Of a stretch of DNA of 34,929 bases, positions 21,643-31,277 are shown one piece after another. How positions within the stretch are numbered: position 1 is the stretch's first letter; each line of letters begins with the position of its first letter. The DNA is from Lachnospiraceae bacterium (GTDB lineage: Bacteria; Bacillota; Clostridia; Lachnospirales; Lachnospiraceae), in contig JAFSCH010000010.1 in the NCBI GenBank assembly GCA_017436865.1, forward strand, positions 1-34,929. Direction: 5' to 3'. The translations under genes were made by a program, and so were the position numbers. Below the pieces are notes generated by a model. The model was not told where the DNA came from. It saw only the letters and a list, made by a program, of their open reading frames with translations, and searched no databases.

Positions 21643-23034
21643 CTACGATAACAATATAACATTTTCTCTCTTTTGTGCCAGTTCCAGTAGTTCTTTTGTA
21701 AAACCGCTTCTACTAAAAATGCAGTAATATTCTTTTCTGTTATCCTTTTTCCAATCAACATAGATACTCTTTTGCTCCAGACTATAGAGCACATCTACGC
21801 CTTTTGGATTTACGGAATACTTACACTCTCCCAAAATCATATCATTTCCAAAGGAATCATATGCCACAATATCTATTTCCACATCCTGATTGCCCCAAAA
21901 ACGACCAACCCGATTAAAGGAAATATGTGAAAGCTTTTGCTCGCTCCACAGCTTTTCCCTACAAATATTTTCATATACATAAGAAACATGATTATCAATA
22001 AAGTTTTTCTTTATCTTTTCATAGACAAATTCTTCTCTTCCAGCTTCTAACAACCCTTTATTTGGATATACAAACTGAAACCAGAACTTAATAAAATTAT
22101 CCTTGATGATATAAAGTCCCTTTTTGCTTTTTTCCGGATTTTCTTCTGTAATCGGAACCTCTCTCTCCACCAAGTCAAGTTCCATCAATGTTTTTAAATA
22201 TTTACTCAGATTCGTTTGCTTTACTTCCATGACTGCTGCCATTTTGCCAAGCTTATGATTGCCTGCTGCAATGGTTTTCAACAACGTAAAATAGCTCCCT
22301 ATTTCCGTCACTTCTTTTTGTAGAAGAAAGGTTGGCTCCTCATACAAAAAGGAGGTATCTGATAAAATATTATCCTTTATTCCCTCATAAATATCTTCTG
22401 TTTGCTGAAACAGCTCAATATACTTAGGAACCCCACCTGTTACCGCATAATGAAGAATCTGTGAGTCTTCGGATTCTTCGGGCATAAACTCTTTATAATG
22501 TTCAAACCCTATCTGCTGTAGCTTAATCTGTGCTGTTCTTCTTCCATATAGCGGGCTATCGTAATTGAGAACCTGCGATGTCATCATATGAATTAAGGAA
22601 CCACACAAAATTAACATGATATTTTGCTCCTTTAATTTCTCATCCCATATTTTCATTAAAATGGATGGAAACGCTGGATTTGCTTTTCCTAAGTATTGGA
22701 ATTCGTCCATTACTAATATCATTCTATTTTTTGAACTTTCACATTCCTTAGCAATACGCTCAAAAATTGTTTCCCAACGATTTATCTGTGCCTCTCGCAA
22801 TAATGAGTCATCCAGTGCTTCCGCAACTGTTTCCTTAAATGCAGTTCTGTTCTCGTTCTCACTTTCTTCTGTCGCCAGAAACATGATTTTTCTCTTATCT
22901 TTGCAAAATTCCTTGATTAATGACGTTTTTCCTACACGTCTTCTTCCATATATAACGACAAAGGAGGCTTCTTTTCTGTTGTATTCTTTTCTTAATGTTT
23001 CCAATTCTTTTTTGCGATTTATAAATTTTGACAT
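21643..23034 (-). CDS. AAA ATPase with C-terminal DUF234/nuclease-like domain
   Basis: This 463-residue protein has an N-terminal archaeal-type AAA ATPase (Walker A GRRRVGKTS at 30-38, Walker B MILVMDEFQ with Asp110-Glu111), a central winged-helix-like part (about 270-330), and a C-terminal DUF234 domain with EIDIVAYD and GECKYS, a PD-(D/E)xK-like pattern. The biochemical role of this widespread prokaryotic family is poorly known; some act in mobile or stress contexts. GGAGG lies 7 bases before the ATG. Two tandem 15-bp repeats lie upstream (23086-23115). Convergent with the ABC-F gene; no functional link to neighbours is evident. Confidence 0.85.
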   Translation of the reverse strand: MSKFINRKKELETLRKEYNRKEASFVVIYGRRRVGKTSLIKEFCKDKRKIMFLATEESENENRTAFKETVAEALDDSLLREAQINRWETIFERIAKECESSKNRMILVMDEFQYLGKANPAFPSILMKIWDEKLKEQNIMLILCGSLIHMMTSQVLNYDSPLYGRRTAQIKLQQIGFEHYKEFMPEESEDSQILHYAVTGGVPKYIELFQQTEDIYEGIKDNILSDTSFLYEEPTFLLQKEVTEIGSYFTLLKTIAAGNHKLGKMAAVMEVKQTNLSKYLKTLMELDLVEREVPITEENPEKSKKGLYIIKDNFIKFWFQFVYPNKGLLEAGREEFVYEKIKKNFIDNHVSYVYENICREKLWSEQKLSHISFNRVGRFWGNQDVEIDIVAYDSFGNDMILGECKYSVNPKGVDVLYSLEQKSIYVDWKKDNRKEYYCIFSRSGFTKELLELAQKRENVILLS

Positions 23035-23085
23035 GGAATTACCTCCAACACATATTATTAACCTTATATCAATTATTATAATTCA

Positions 23086-23115
23086 AAGTATAATAATTAC
23101 AAGTATAATAATTAC
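23086..23115. repeat. Two tandem copies of a 15-bp AT-rich repeat
   Basis: AAGTATAATAATTAC occurs twice head-to-tail (23086-23100 and 23101-23115) about 50-80 bp upstream of the AAA ATPase start, within its likely promoter region. It could be a regulator-binding site or simple slippage; no further copies are seen. Confidence 0.6.
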
Positions 23116-23151
23116 TCTTCTCGTATGCCATTTAATATTACAATCATAGTA

Positions 23152-23712
23152 CTACTTCCAAAATACACATTCTTTAGGATTGAGCTTTCTTATTACAAAG
23201 ATAGCAATGATGATATTAGGTAATACCCTTAAAATCATATAATGCATGAACCATAACACATGTCCATATATTCTTTGTTTTTAAATAAATAGCTGCAAAC
23301 AGCATGCCTACTGCCCCTGTCACTATTGTCTTCGCAGCCATTTGTATTATGATAGATATCGAATTTATACCAATATAAGGTATGTAACCCATAACATGAA
23401 TAAAACCGAAAAGGAAGGAACTAATGATAACTGCCAGCCATAATCCTACTTTTGTATTGGGAAATATCTTGATAAGACCATTTAGAAAAATACCTCTCAT
23501 AAATCCTTCTTCATATAATCCGACACAAAAAGCTAATACTAAATTGGAAAGCACGACGAACAACCAATCACTTTTTACTACTTTGGGACCATCCATATAT
23601 GTACAGTTTGTGCCTGTATGCTCTGCCCTACATTAATAGAAAGTCCAAATATTCCTATCGCAATCAAAATCACCGTTATTACCATATATTTTATAAAACT
23701 AGCTAACTTCAT
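23152..23712 (-). pseudogene. Decayed CPBP protease gene, relative of the RiPP-locus CPBP
   Basis: An open middle part (23216-23596) encodes YEEGFMRG, FGFIHV and HALYDF, the three CPBP motifs. The N-terminal start (MKLASFIKYMVITVILIAIG, ATG at 23710-23712) is in another frame and hits a stop near 23590. At the other end, after HALYDF, the frame breaks; in a shifted frame the final 22 codons (PNIIIAIFVIRKLNPKECVF then WK and stop at 23152) match the C-terminal end of the CPBP protein at 17181. About 48 residues between are missing. So there is at least one frameshift and one internal deletion. The middle could still be translated as a short remnant, but I call it a pseudogene. Confidence 0.8.
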
Positions 23713-23725
23713 TCTGTCTTCTTAC

Positions 23726-23749
23726 AAAAAGAGGCATTTCTGCCTCTTT
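23726..23749 (-). terminator. Terminator of the XpaC-TelA operon
   Basis: On the minus strand stem AAAGAGGCA/TGCCTCTTT with loop GAAA is followed by TT to extend the T-run (plus-strand 23726-23730 are A). It starts 8 bp past the TelA stop codon. Confidence 0.85.
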
Positions 23750-23756
23750 CTTATCC

Positions 23757-24914
23757 TTACGCTCTTGACATCTCAAGAAGCTTTCCTTTTAATTGATTCT
23801 CCATATCGGCAAGCTCTGCTTCTGCAACTCTTCTCTTTTCCTTACCCTCTGTCTGAATCTTGAGTACTTCATCAAGGGTAGAGATTAAGGTCTGGTTGGT
23901 ATGCTTCAAGGTCTCCATATCCACGATGCCACGCTCTGCTTCCTTGGCACTTTCAATGGTCGCTACCTTTAGGGCATCTGCATTCTTCTTTAATAAAGCA
24001 TTGGTCATATCGGTAACTTCACGCTGTGCTCTTGCTGCCTGTGTGGAATGTTCCACACCAATAGCAATTACCATCTGATTCTTCCACAATGGAATGGTAT
24101 TTACAATGGTAGACTGAATCTTTTCTGCCATAACAGTATCTGACTGTTGCACCATACGAATCTGTGGTGCAGTCTGTACCGATACAGTTCTGGTAAGCTC
24201 TAAGTCATAGATTTTCTTTTCAAATCGGTCACATAGATTTGCCAAATCCTTGGCTGCCTGTGCATCCTCCGGCAATCCACTTAAGGTTGCTTTATTCTGA
24301 AGCTCTTTTAGCTGTGTATTACGAACCTCCATAAGCTTCTTCTTACCAGCTAGAATGTACATGGATAATTCTTTGAAATAAGCAAGGTTCATGGCATACA
24401 TGCGGTCTAAGACTTCTACGTCCTTTAACAGCTGAATCTGATGTCCCTCTAATAACTTCACAATATCATTCACATTGGTTTCTACTTTATTATACTTTGC
24501 TTTAAGAGCATTTAATCTGTTTTCACTTTTTTTGAAAAGTCCAAACAAGCCCTTGGATTCTTCCTCTGCATCGAAGCTTTTTAATTCTGTGACAAGTCCG
24601 GCTATCATATCGCCTACTTCTCCCATGTCCTTGGTGCGGACATTTTCTAATGCCTTCTCAGAGAAATCAGCCATCTTCTTCTGTGTCCCTACACCGTACT
24701 GTAAAATAGCACCGGAATTATGCAAATCAATTTGTGCTGCAAAGGACTCTACCATCTTCTTTTCTTCATCATTCAGCATAGAATCATCTAGGATTTCCTG
24801 CTTTGGCTCTTCTACAGGAAGCTGTGGTTCCTCTCCTACGGTATCAAATACCAAGGATGGTGCTACACTCATAGTTGCTGCTGTTTTTGCAAATTCTTCA
24901 AAATTTTCTGTCAT
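23757..24914 (-). CDS. TelA/toxic-anion-resistance family protein
   Basis: This 385-residue, mostly helical cytoplasmic protein contains the TelA-family core: GLFGLFKKSENRL near residues 122-134, the KNQMVIAIGVEHS-like segment near 280-292 and a long C-terminal coiled coil. The name comes from tellurite resistance, but the molecular function is unsettled; family members often occur with XpaC and are linked to envelope stress. It lies 40 bp downstream of the XpaC-like gene, forming a two-gene operon that ends in a clear terminator. Confidence 0.88.
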   Translation of the reverse strand: MTENFEEFAKTAATMSVAPSLVFDTVGEEPQLPVEEPKQEILDDSMLNDEEKKMVESFAAQIDLHNSGAILQYGVGTQKKMADFSEKALENVRTKDMGEVGDMIAGLVTELKSFDAEEESKGLFGLFKKSENRLNALKAKYNKVETNVNDIVKLLEGHQIQLLKDVEVLDRMYAMNLAYFKELSMYILAGKKKLMEVRNTQLKELQNKATLSGLPEDAQAAKDLANLCDRFEKKIYDLELTRTVSVQTAPQIRMVQQSDTVMAEKIQSTIVNTIPLWKNQMVIAIGVEHSTQAARAQREVTDMTNALLKKNADALKVATIESAKEAERGIVDMETLKHTNQTLISTLDEVLKIQTEGKEKRRVAEAELADMENQLKGKLLEMSRA

Positions 24915-24954
24915 GTAAATACCCTTACCTTTCTTATACTCTCTCTTACTCTAT

Positions 24955-26208
24955 TTATTTCATACTATTTTTAAAATCTTTATTCTCTGTTAAGCCTTCC
25001 TGCGCCATCATGGTCTTCATGACAGATATGTCAGAAGAAATATCCCATGCCGTATCTTGGAACATACTATCTAGAAGCTTCTCAAATGCCACATTAATGA
25101 CATCCAATACATCCTCAATTTCCTTTTTGGTCGCTGAAATGTTTTCTCCTACGATTTCCTGCTTGTCCAAATCGACATAGGCATTTAATAGCTTTATTGT
25201 TGTTGGCAGATAGTAATCCATAAGCTTATGCAGGTCTTCTGCACTTTCCGGATGTTTTTCGACCTGTTCGAAAATTCGCTTCATGATAGTTTCAAGCTTA
25301 TATAACTTATTGGAAACCTCTTCATTTGGTATCAAGTCATTACATTCATGAACGGTGCGAATATATGCATTTCCATCTGCTAAAATCTTTTCGGCCTCAG
25401 AATTATAGGTCTTTTGCTTCTGTTGACTTTGTTGCTGTACATCTTGTTTTTGAGGTTCTGCCTTTTGTTGTTTTTGGAGTATTTCTTGTAATTCTCTGTT
25501 TCTACGATTCTGTTCTGCCTGCTGATACTGTTGATATGCTTCATCGGTAAGCATAAAAGTTGTTTCTCTAGCATCAAGACGTCCTTGCAAAAACATTCTT
25601 TTTTCTGTCATCACCTTTAAATCCCGCAAAACCTTCTTTTTCTTTCTTCCGGTCATACTTGCCAAATCATCTATAGAAATAAAACTTCTATTTCCTATCA
25701 TTCTTGCATAATGCCGGAAACGATTCACTAGCCCTATTTTCTTACTGCCACCTACGATATTGGATATACTTCCAAAAGTAACTGCTCCAAAAATAACGGT
25801 TAATACCAAGAAAAGTGCGTCACCTAATGCCACCAATAAAATCAGCATTACTAAAGCAGCAACACCAAATCCTGTGGTAAAAATAATACCACTAATAAGC
25901 TGAATCACGCCTGATATTCTTCCTGCCGGCTTTTGGTTTATAATCTTTTGTATTGGTATTTGAACTACCTCTTGTCTTGATTCCTGAAATGGTCTGTAAT
26001 TTCCTCGTCTATTATCTGTATAGGGCTTTTTGATTGCCTGATTCTGAGCATTCTTAACCTCTTCTTTTACCTGCTCTACAACCTGATTCACGGTATCACT
26101 TACTTTATCACTAAGCCCTGTGTAATCATTTCGATTGATTGCATCTGCTACAGCATTTAATATATCTCCGCCTGCATTGCATATATCTTTTATGTCCATA
26201 TTTTTCAT
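24955..26208 (-). CDS. XpaC-like membrane protein (5-bromo-4-chloroindolyl phosphate hydrolysis family)
   Basis: This 417-residue protein has a soluble N-terminal segment, two membrane helices (about residues 100-150), a basic stretch GRKKKKVLRDLK (about 187-198), a Gln-rich low-complexity linker (about 225-270) and a helical C-terminal domain. The layout fits the XpaC family, commonly paired with TelA as here. The family name reflects an old phenotype, not a shown enzymatic activity. A good promoter (26250-26278) precedes it. Confidence 0.78.
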   Translation of the reverse strand: MKNMDIKDICNAGGDILNAVADAINRNDYTGLSDKVSDTVNQVVEQVKEEVKNAQNQAIKKPYTDNRRGNYRPFQESRQEVVQIPIQKIINQKPAGRISGVIQLISGIIFTTGFGVAALVMLILLVALGDALFLVLTVIFGAVTFGSISNIVGGSKKIGLVNRFRHYARMIGNRSFISIDDLASMTGRKKKKVLRDLKVMTEKRMFLQGRLDARETTFMLTDEAYQQYQQAEQNRRNRELQEILQKQQKAEPQKQDVQQQSQQKQKTYNSEAEKILADGNAYIRTVHECNDLIPNEEVSNKLYKLETIMKRIFEQVEKHPESAEDLHKLMDYYLPTTIKLLNAYVDLDKQEIVGENISATKKEIEDVLDVINVAFEKLLDSMFQDTAWDISSDISVMKTMMAQEGLTENKDFKNSMK

Positions 26209-26249
26209 CTGCTCTTTCTATATTTACATAATTTTACCTTTTACTATGA

Positions 26250-26278
26250 ATTATAAGAGATGTACATAAATTGTGCAA
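26250..26278 (-). promoter_or_regulatory. Promoter of the XpaC-TelA operon
   Basis: On the minus strand -35 TTGCAC (26273-26278), 17 bp, -10 TATAAT (26250-26255), about 45 bp before the XpaC start. Confidence 0.75.
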
Positions 26279-26354
26279 TAACTTTAAATGGATATTACGA
26301 TTCACTCCGTTCCAGTAACATGCAAAATACTACCTGTCGTTAAACAAAAATGAC

Positions 26355-26420
26355 AAAAAACCCCTTCTATAACACAAGAACCATTCCTCTTAAAGGATTT
26401 CCTTAACGCCATAGAAGGGG
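26355..26420 (-). terminator. Terminator of the MraY-like gene
   Basis: On the minus strand a perfect 10-bp stem CCCCTTCTAT/ATAGAAGGGG (26411-26420 with 26361-26370), a 40-base loop with a small inner hairpin, then TTTTTT (26355-26360). It lies 18 bp past the gene. Confidence 0.85.
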
Positions 26421-26437
26421 ATTATTATATTCCTATT

Positions 26438-27403
26438 TTATTTACATACAAATGATATCACTGCTGCCGATATCATAATCTGGATAATAGCAAACTTAAA
26501 TACTGTCTGCGCATTGGACCACTGCTTGTTCTTTCTCACATGGTCATGAAGAGGTGTACGAATCTTTGTTAATATCTTGATATGAAGAAAACGCAAAAGC
26601 GAAACCTTTACCAAGCCAATTCCGCCATCTACCATAAGTACGCTTGCTACAAGCAGATATAAAAACGGACTTCCTGTTTTCATCACAGCAATCGCAATAA
26701 ATAATCCAATGGCCCTCGAACCCGCATCACCCATCATCAAAGTACTCGGTGTTGCATTATACCACAGATAACCTAAGATACATGCAATAAATAATAAAAT
26801 CAAATATGCAAATTCCGGTGTAATTTCTCTTGCCTGCATAATAATATAAACAGTTCCAAGTGTCACACTTGCAAGTGTGCCGGATAAACCATCAACACCA
26901 TCTGCACAATTGGTTACGTTAATAGAACCCCAGACAAGAATGACTGCAAGAATTCCATAAACAACCGGATGTAACGTAAAAGTCTGTCCGGTTAACGCGA
27001 TCTGCACATCACTACCATTAAAGTTCACATAAGTAAAGGCTGTCATAACTGCTATTACAAGGTCTAAAAGTCCCTTTCGAAGCTCTCCCCACGAAACCTT
27101 TGCGCAATCATCAAGAAATCCTGTCATCATTGCCGCAACCACAAGAATGAGATAAATAATTATCTCTCTCTCCAGACCACCAAAAATAATTGCTGCTGCT
27201 ACAAATACCAATATAAAAATAAATCCTGCTCCTCTTGGCTTGCCTGCAGACAATACACCATCATGCGCAAAGGCACGTCCATGGTCCTGTGGAAGTTTGT
27301 TAATAAACGCACCAAGTAATATACAAGTTGCAAGATATGCAAAGGCAACACCTATAAAGCCTAAAATGCTATACCCTGAAACATCCAAGAACTGATTAAT
27401 CAT
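26438..27403 (-). CDS. MraY-like phospho-N-acetylmuramoyl-pentapeptide transferase
   Basis: This polytopic membrane protein (321 residues from the ATG at 27403, which has AGAGGAG 6 bases upstream; an upstream in-frame ATG at 27421 lacks one) belongs to the polyprenyl-phosphate phosphohexosamine transferases. Diagnostic loops are FLDDCAK, NVTNCADGVDGLSG, MMGDAGSRAIG and TPLHDH near the C-terminus, the last typical of MraY. MraY moves phospho-MurNAc-pentapeptide from UDP to undecaprenyl phosphate (lipid I). It is alone here, outside a dcw cluster, so it may be a second copy or a related transferase. Confidence 0.85.
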   Translation of the reverse strand: MINQFLDVSGYSILGFIGVAFAYLATCILLGAFINKLPQDHGRAFAHDGVLSAGKPRGAGFIFILVFVAAAIIFGGLEREIIIYLILVVAAMMTGFLDDCAKVSWGELRKGLLDLVIAVMTAFTYVNFNGSDVQIALTGQTFTLHPVVYGILAVILVWGSINVTNCADGVDGLSGTLASVTLGTVYIIMQAREITPEFAYLILLFIACILGYLWYNATPSTLMMGDAGSRAIGLFIAIAVMKTGSPFLYLLVASVLMVDGGIGLVKVSLLRFLHIKILTKIRTPLHDHVRKNKQWSNAQTVFKFAIIQIMISAAVISFVCK

Positions 27404-27435
27404 GTTTTCTCCTCTTTTCATTACATCTACACAAC

Positions 27436-27479
27436 TCAGCCATACTATTCATATTATACAATAATTTCTGCATGGCTGA
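27436..27479 (-). promoter_or_regulatory. Inverted repeat flanking the -10 of the MraY-like gene
   Basis: On the minus strand TATAAT (27453-27458) lies between the arms of an 8-bp inverted repeat TCAGCCAT (27436-27443)/ATGGCTGA (27472-27479). A -35 is not clear. The arrangement could be an operator or an RNA hairpin. Nothing else is seen in 27404-27571. Confidence 0.35.
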
Positions 27480-27571
27480 ACTATTACATATTTTATGTAC
27501 AACCATTGATTATATGCTTGACTTTACAAACATGCAAGTTGAAAATTTTTATTACTATTGCTGTATTCCCG

Positions 27572-29311
27572 TTACATGCTAAACTGACTCTGATACAGAT
27601 TTGCGTAGAAACCATTCTGCGAAAGTAAGCTTTCATGATTACCTTGCTCAATGATATTTCCATCCTTCATAACCAATATAATATCCGCCTCTCGAATCGT
27701 TGATAAACGATGTGCTACAATGAAGCTGGTTCTGCCCTTCATCATGGTTGCAAATGCTTTTTGAATACGAATTTCGGTTCTAGTATCAATCGAAGATGTT
27801 GCTTCATCTAAAATAAGCATCGGTGGCAGACACAGCATAACTCTGGTAATACATAAAAGCTGCTTTTGTCCTTGGGAAAGACTTCCACCATCCTCGCTTA
27901 TTACTGTATCGTACCCTTGTGGCAGACGCTTTATAAAACTATGTGCGTGTGCTGCCTTTGCAGCCGCAATCACTTCCTCCATGGTCGCATCCGATTTTCC
28001 CATCGTTATATTATCTTTAATCGTTCCTGCTTTCAGCCATGTTTCCTGTAATACCATACCATAACCTTTACGAAGGCTCTCTCTTGTCATATCACGAATA
28101 TCCACGCCATCTACCTTAATACTTCCACTCTTCACATCATAGAAACGCATAAGAAGGTTAATAACGGTTGTTTTACCACAACCTGTTGGTCCTACTATTG
28201 CTACTCTCTGCCCTGGCTGAACCGTCAGATTTAAATCTGTAATCAGCTTCTGCTCATCTGTATAAGAGAAGGAAACATGCTCCATGGTAATCTGTCCCTT
28301 TGGTTGTTCCATCACAACTGCATCCTCTGCATCTGGAATCTGTGACTCTTCTTCAATAAATTCAAAGACTCTTCCTGCACAGGCAAGCGCGGTCTGAAGT
28401 TCTGTAATCACACCAGAAATCTCATTAAATGGCTTGGTATATTGATTGGCATAGCTTAAAAAACTTGATAGCTGTCCTACGGTAATCTTTCCGCTGATTG
28501 CAAGGTAAGCACCCAAAATTCCAACGCCTGCATAAACAAGACTGTTTACAAAACGAGTACATGGATTGGTCAGTGAGGAAAAGAAAATTGCCTTTACACT
28601 TGCCTTTTCCAAACGTTCATTAATCTCATCAAAACGTTCCATTATTTTATCTTCCTGTCCAAATGCTTTTACTACCTTCTCATTTCCTATCATTTCATCA
28701 ATAAGAGCTGTCTGCTCTCCTCTGGTTTGAGACTGAAGCTTTGACATACTAAAAGTGTTCTTTGCAATAAAGTTTGCTATAAAAAATGACAACGGTGTCA
28801 AAATGATAACTACTATGGTCGTTGTCACATTAATGGATAGCATGAACAACAATGTACCAACAATTGTTACCACGCCGGTAAATAATTGGGTAAAGCCCAT
28901 AAGCAAACCATCTGAAAATTGATCAACATCTGCAATAATACGGCTTACAATATCACCATGTGGATGTCCGTCAATGTACTTCAACGGAAGGCTTTCCAAC
29001 TTTTTAAATGCCTCATCTCTTACATCTCGTACTACTTGATAAGCAATTTTATTGTTGCAGGCATTCATTAACCACTGTATGATGGCTGTTAGTAAAATGA
29101 CAATCGCCATCTTCTGTAAAATAGCAAAAATACCTTCAAAATCAACATTTTTAGGACCAATAATACAGTCTACAACATCTCCTGTCAAAATCGGAATATA
29201 CAAAGTGAATGCAACCGATACGGCTGCCATAATAATAGAAACTAACAGGAAAAACTTGTATTTTCCTATATGGTGAAGCACTTTTTTTATAATTTGTTGA
29301 TTATTTTTCAT
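27572..29311 (-). CDS. ABC exporter half-transporter with canonical catalytic site
   Basis: This 579-residue half-transporter has six membrane helices (about 15-310) and one ATPase domain (about 335-575). Walker A is GPTGCGKTT, Walker B MLILDEATSSID with catalytic Glu intact, and the H-loop AHRLST is intact. The ABC signature is altered (LSQGQKQ instead of LSGGQ). This is the composition expected of the catalytically complete half of a heterodimeric TM287/288 or LmrCD-type multidrug exporter, where its deviant signature faces the partner's degenerate site. Its ATG overlaps the stop codon of the partner gene by one base. Confidence 0.9.
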   Translation of the reverse strand: MKNNQQIIKKVLHHIGKYKFFLLVSIIMAAVSVAFTLYIPILTGDVVDCIIGPKNVDFEGIFAILQKMAIVILLTAIIQWLMNACNNKIAYQVVRDVRDEAFKKLESLPLKYIDGHPHGDIVSRIIADVDQFSDGLLMGFTQLFTGVVTIVGTLLFMLSINVTTTIVVIILTPLSFFIANFIAKNTFSMSKLQSQTRGEQTALIDEMIGNEKVVKAFGQEDKIMERFDEINERLEKASVKAIFFSSLTNPCTRFVNSLVYAGVGILGAYLAISGKITVGQLSSFLSYANQYTKPFNEISGVITELQTALACAGRVFEFIEEESQIPDAEDAVVMEQPKGQITMEHVSFSYTDEQKLITDLNLTVQPGQRVAIVGPTGCGKTTVINLLMRFYDVKSGSIKVDGVDIRDMTRESLRKGYGMVLQETWLKAGTIKDNITMGKSDATMEEVIAAAKAAHAHSFIKRLPQGYDTVISEDGGSLSQGQKQLLCITRVMLCLPPMLILDEATSSIDTRTEIRIQKAFATMMKGRTSFIVAHRLSTIREADIILVMKDGNIIEQGNHESLLSQNGFYANLYQSQFSM

Positions 29312-31041
29312 TATGCATGCTCCTCCTTACGTTCATACTGTGAATAATAAATTTCCTGGTATACTTCATTTTCTGCAAGTAGCCATTCATGTGTACCGAT
29401 TCCTGCTATTTCGCCATCCTCCATAACAATAATTTGGTCTGCATGCTGAATGGAAGAGGTTCTCTGCGAAACAATAAATACGGTCATATCGTCTGTCATT
29501 TCACGAATTGCTTTTCTTAGCTTTGCATCCGTAGCAAAATCAAGTGCAGAAGCACTATCATCTAAGATTAAAATTTCAGGATTTCTAACAATAGCTCTTG
29601 CAATCGTTAATCTCTGTTTTTGTCCACCAGATAGGTTCTTACCTCCTTGTGCCACCCTAAAATCTAGTCTTCCCTCTTTGGTATCTAAGAATTCCTTAGC
29701 CTGTGCAATCTCAATTGCCTGCTCTATCTCTGCATCAGTTGCATTTTCATTTCCCCATAAAAGATTTTCACGAATTGTACCATGGAATAATACTGCCTTT
29801 TGTGGAACAATTCCTATCATATTACGAAGTTCTGCCATATCATAAGACATGACATCTTTTCCCTTGATAAGAACCTTTCCCTTTGTAGCATCGTAAAATC
29901 GTGGAATCAGATTAACAATAGATGTCTTTCCTGAACCGGTACCACCAATAATACCTATTGTCTGTCCTTTTTTCACTTTAAAATCAATATCTGTAAGCGA
30001 CTCCTCACCACCTCCATGATAAGTAAGGCTTACATGGTCAAAACAAACCATATCATCTGCTGTCTCTTCAGAAACTGTACATTCTTTCATCTGCTGAGAA
30101 TTCTCTACTGCAAATACGCCCTCAATTCTCTTTGCACAAGCTAGTGCTTTGGTAATCTGAATGATTAAATTAGCAAGCTTTACAAGCTCCACCAAAATCT
30201 GTGACATATAATTTACAAGGGCAACCACTGCACCTTGCGTGATGATTCCTTCATCTACTCGAATAGCACCTGTCCACAAAAGCACCACAAGCGCACCATT
30301 TACAATAATATATGTCACTGGATTCATAGCCGCTGATATTTTACCAACAAATACCTGCATCTGCAGTAACTGTTCATTGTCTTTCGTAAACTCTTCTATT
30401 TCTTCGTCTTCTTTGCAAAAAGCTCGAATCACTCTTGCTCCCGCAAGGTTCTCTCTTGTTCTGCCAAGAACCTTATCAAGTGCGGCCTGAACCTTCTTAT
30501 ATAAAGGCATACTGATAATCATAATGCCAAATACAACAATGGATAACAATGGAATTGTAACAACAAAGATTAATGCCGCCTTAACATCGACGGTAAACGC
30601 CATAATCATCGCACCAAATACAATAAACGGCGAACGAAGCAACAAACGAAGTGTCAGATTCACACCATTTTGTAGCTGATTCACATCACTTGTCATTCTA
30701 GTAATCAATGTACTCGTTCCCATCGTATCCAGCTCTGTATAAGATAAGCCCTGAATATGGGAAAAAAGCGCATGGCGAAGCTTGGTTGCAAATCCTACTG
30801 CTGCTCTGGCACTGAAAAACTGCGCCGTAACAGAACAAGTCAGTCCAACGATTGCAAGCAGTACCAAAACGCCTCCCATTTTTAAAATATAACCCTTATC
30901 CCCATTCGTAATACCTGTATCAATCATTGCTGCCATAACCAGTGGCACAAACAATTCAAAGGATGCCTCAAGCATCTTGAAGAAAGGGGCAAGAACGGTT
31001 TCTTTCTTATAGTCCTTTAAATATACTAATAAACTTTTCAT
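29311..31041 (-). CDS. ABC exporter half-transporter with degenerate catalytic site
   Basis: This 576-residue half-transporter has six membrane helices and one ATPase domain. Walker A GGTGSGKTS and signature LSGGQKQR are normal. The catalytic glutamate is replaced by Asp (ILILDDSASALD) and the H-loop His by Gln (VSQRTSS), so one of the two ATP sites in the dimer should be non-hydrolysing. This asymmetry is known for heterodimeric multidrug exporters such as LmrC, BmrC and TM287. The start has a strong GGAGGAGG. The divergent MocR-type gene and the palindrome at 31079-31101 suggest local control; substrate unknown. Confidence 0.9.
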   Translation of the reverse strand: MKSLLVYLKDYKKETVLAPFFKMLEASFELFVPLVMAAMIDTGITNGDKGYILKMGGVLVLLAIVGLTCSVTAQFFSARAAVGFATKLRHALFSHIQGLSYTELDTMGTSTLITRMTSDVNQLQNGVNLTLRLLLRSPFIVFGAMIMAFTVDVKAALIFVVTIPLLSIVVFGIMIISMPLYKKVQAALDKVLGRTRENLAGARVIRAFCKEDEEIEEFTKDNEQLLQMQVFVGKISAAMNPVTYIIVNGALVVLLWTGAIRVDEGIITQGAVVALVNYMSQILVELVKLANLIIQITKALACAKRIEGVFAVENSQQMKECTVSEETADDMVCFDHVSLTYHGGGEESLTDIDFKVKKGQTIGIIGGTGSGKTSIVNLIPRFYDATKGKVLIKGKDVMSYDMAELRNMIGIVPQKAVLFHGTIRENLLWGNENATDAEIEQAIEIAQAKEFLDTKEGRLDFRVAQGGKNLSGGQKQRLTIARAIVRNPEILILDDSASALDFATDAKLRKAIREMTDDMTVFIVSQRTSSIQHADQIIVMEDGEIAGIGTHEWLLAENEVYQEIYYSQYERKEEHA

Positions 31042-31078
31042 GAAGAACCTCCTCCAATATTATTCCTCATATTTTGCA

Positions 31079-31101
31079 CACTTAGTTATAAACACTAAGT
31101 G
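31079..31101. promoter_or_regulatory. Candidate operator between exporter and MocR-type regulator
   Basis: A perfect 8-bp inverted repeat CACTTAGT-N7-ACTAAGTG lies about 40 bp before the exporter start, overlapping a minus-strand TATAAC -10-like element. It is well placed for the divergently encoded regulator to block or activate the exporter. The remainder of 31042-31277 is AT-rich without clear structure. Confidence 0.55.
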
Positions 31102-31277
31102 GTGTCTGAACAGAAACATCATAGCATAGATTTTATAAAAGGAAAATCCTATGTTCCCCGCTATAAGCTTGTATGTATATAACTGTCATGCTAAAATATT
31201 TGTATTTAAATACTAATTAAGGATACAAAATCATATTGGCATTACTATCTTTTTTCACTTTACAGAAAGGGAATTTT

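Noticed and set aside
23216-23596. Intact small CPBP protease
   Set aside because: Its N-terminal and C-terminal parts are found in other frames on both sides, so it is the open middle of a broken gene.
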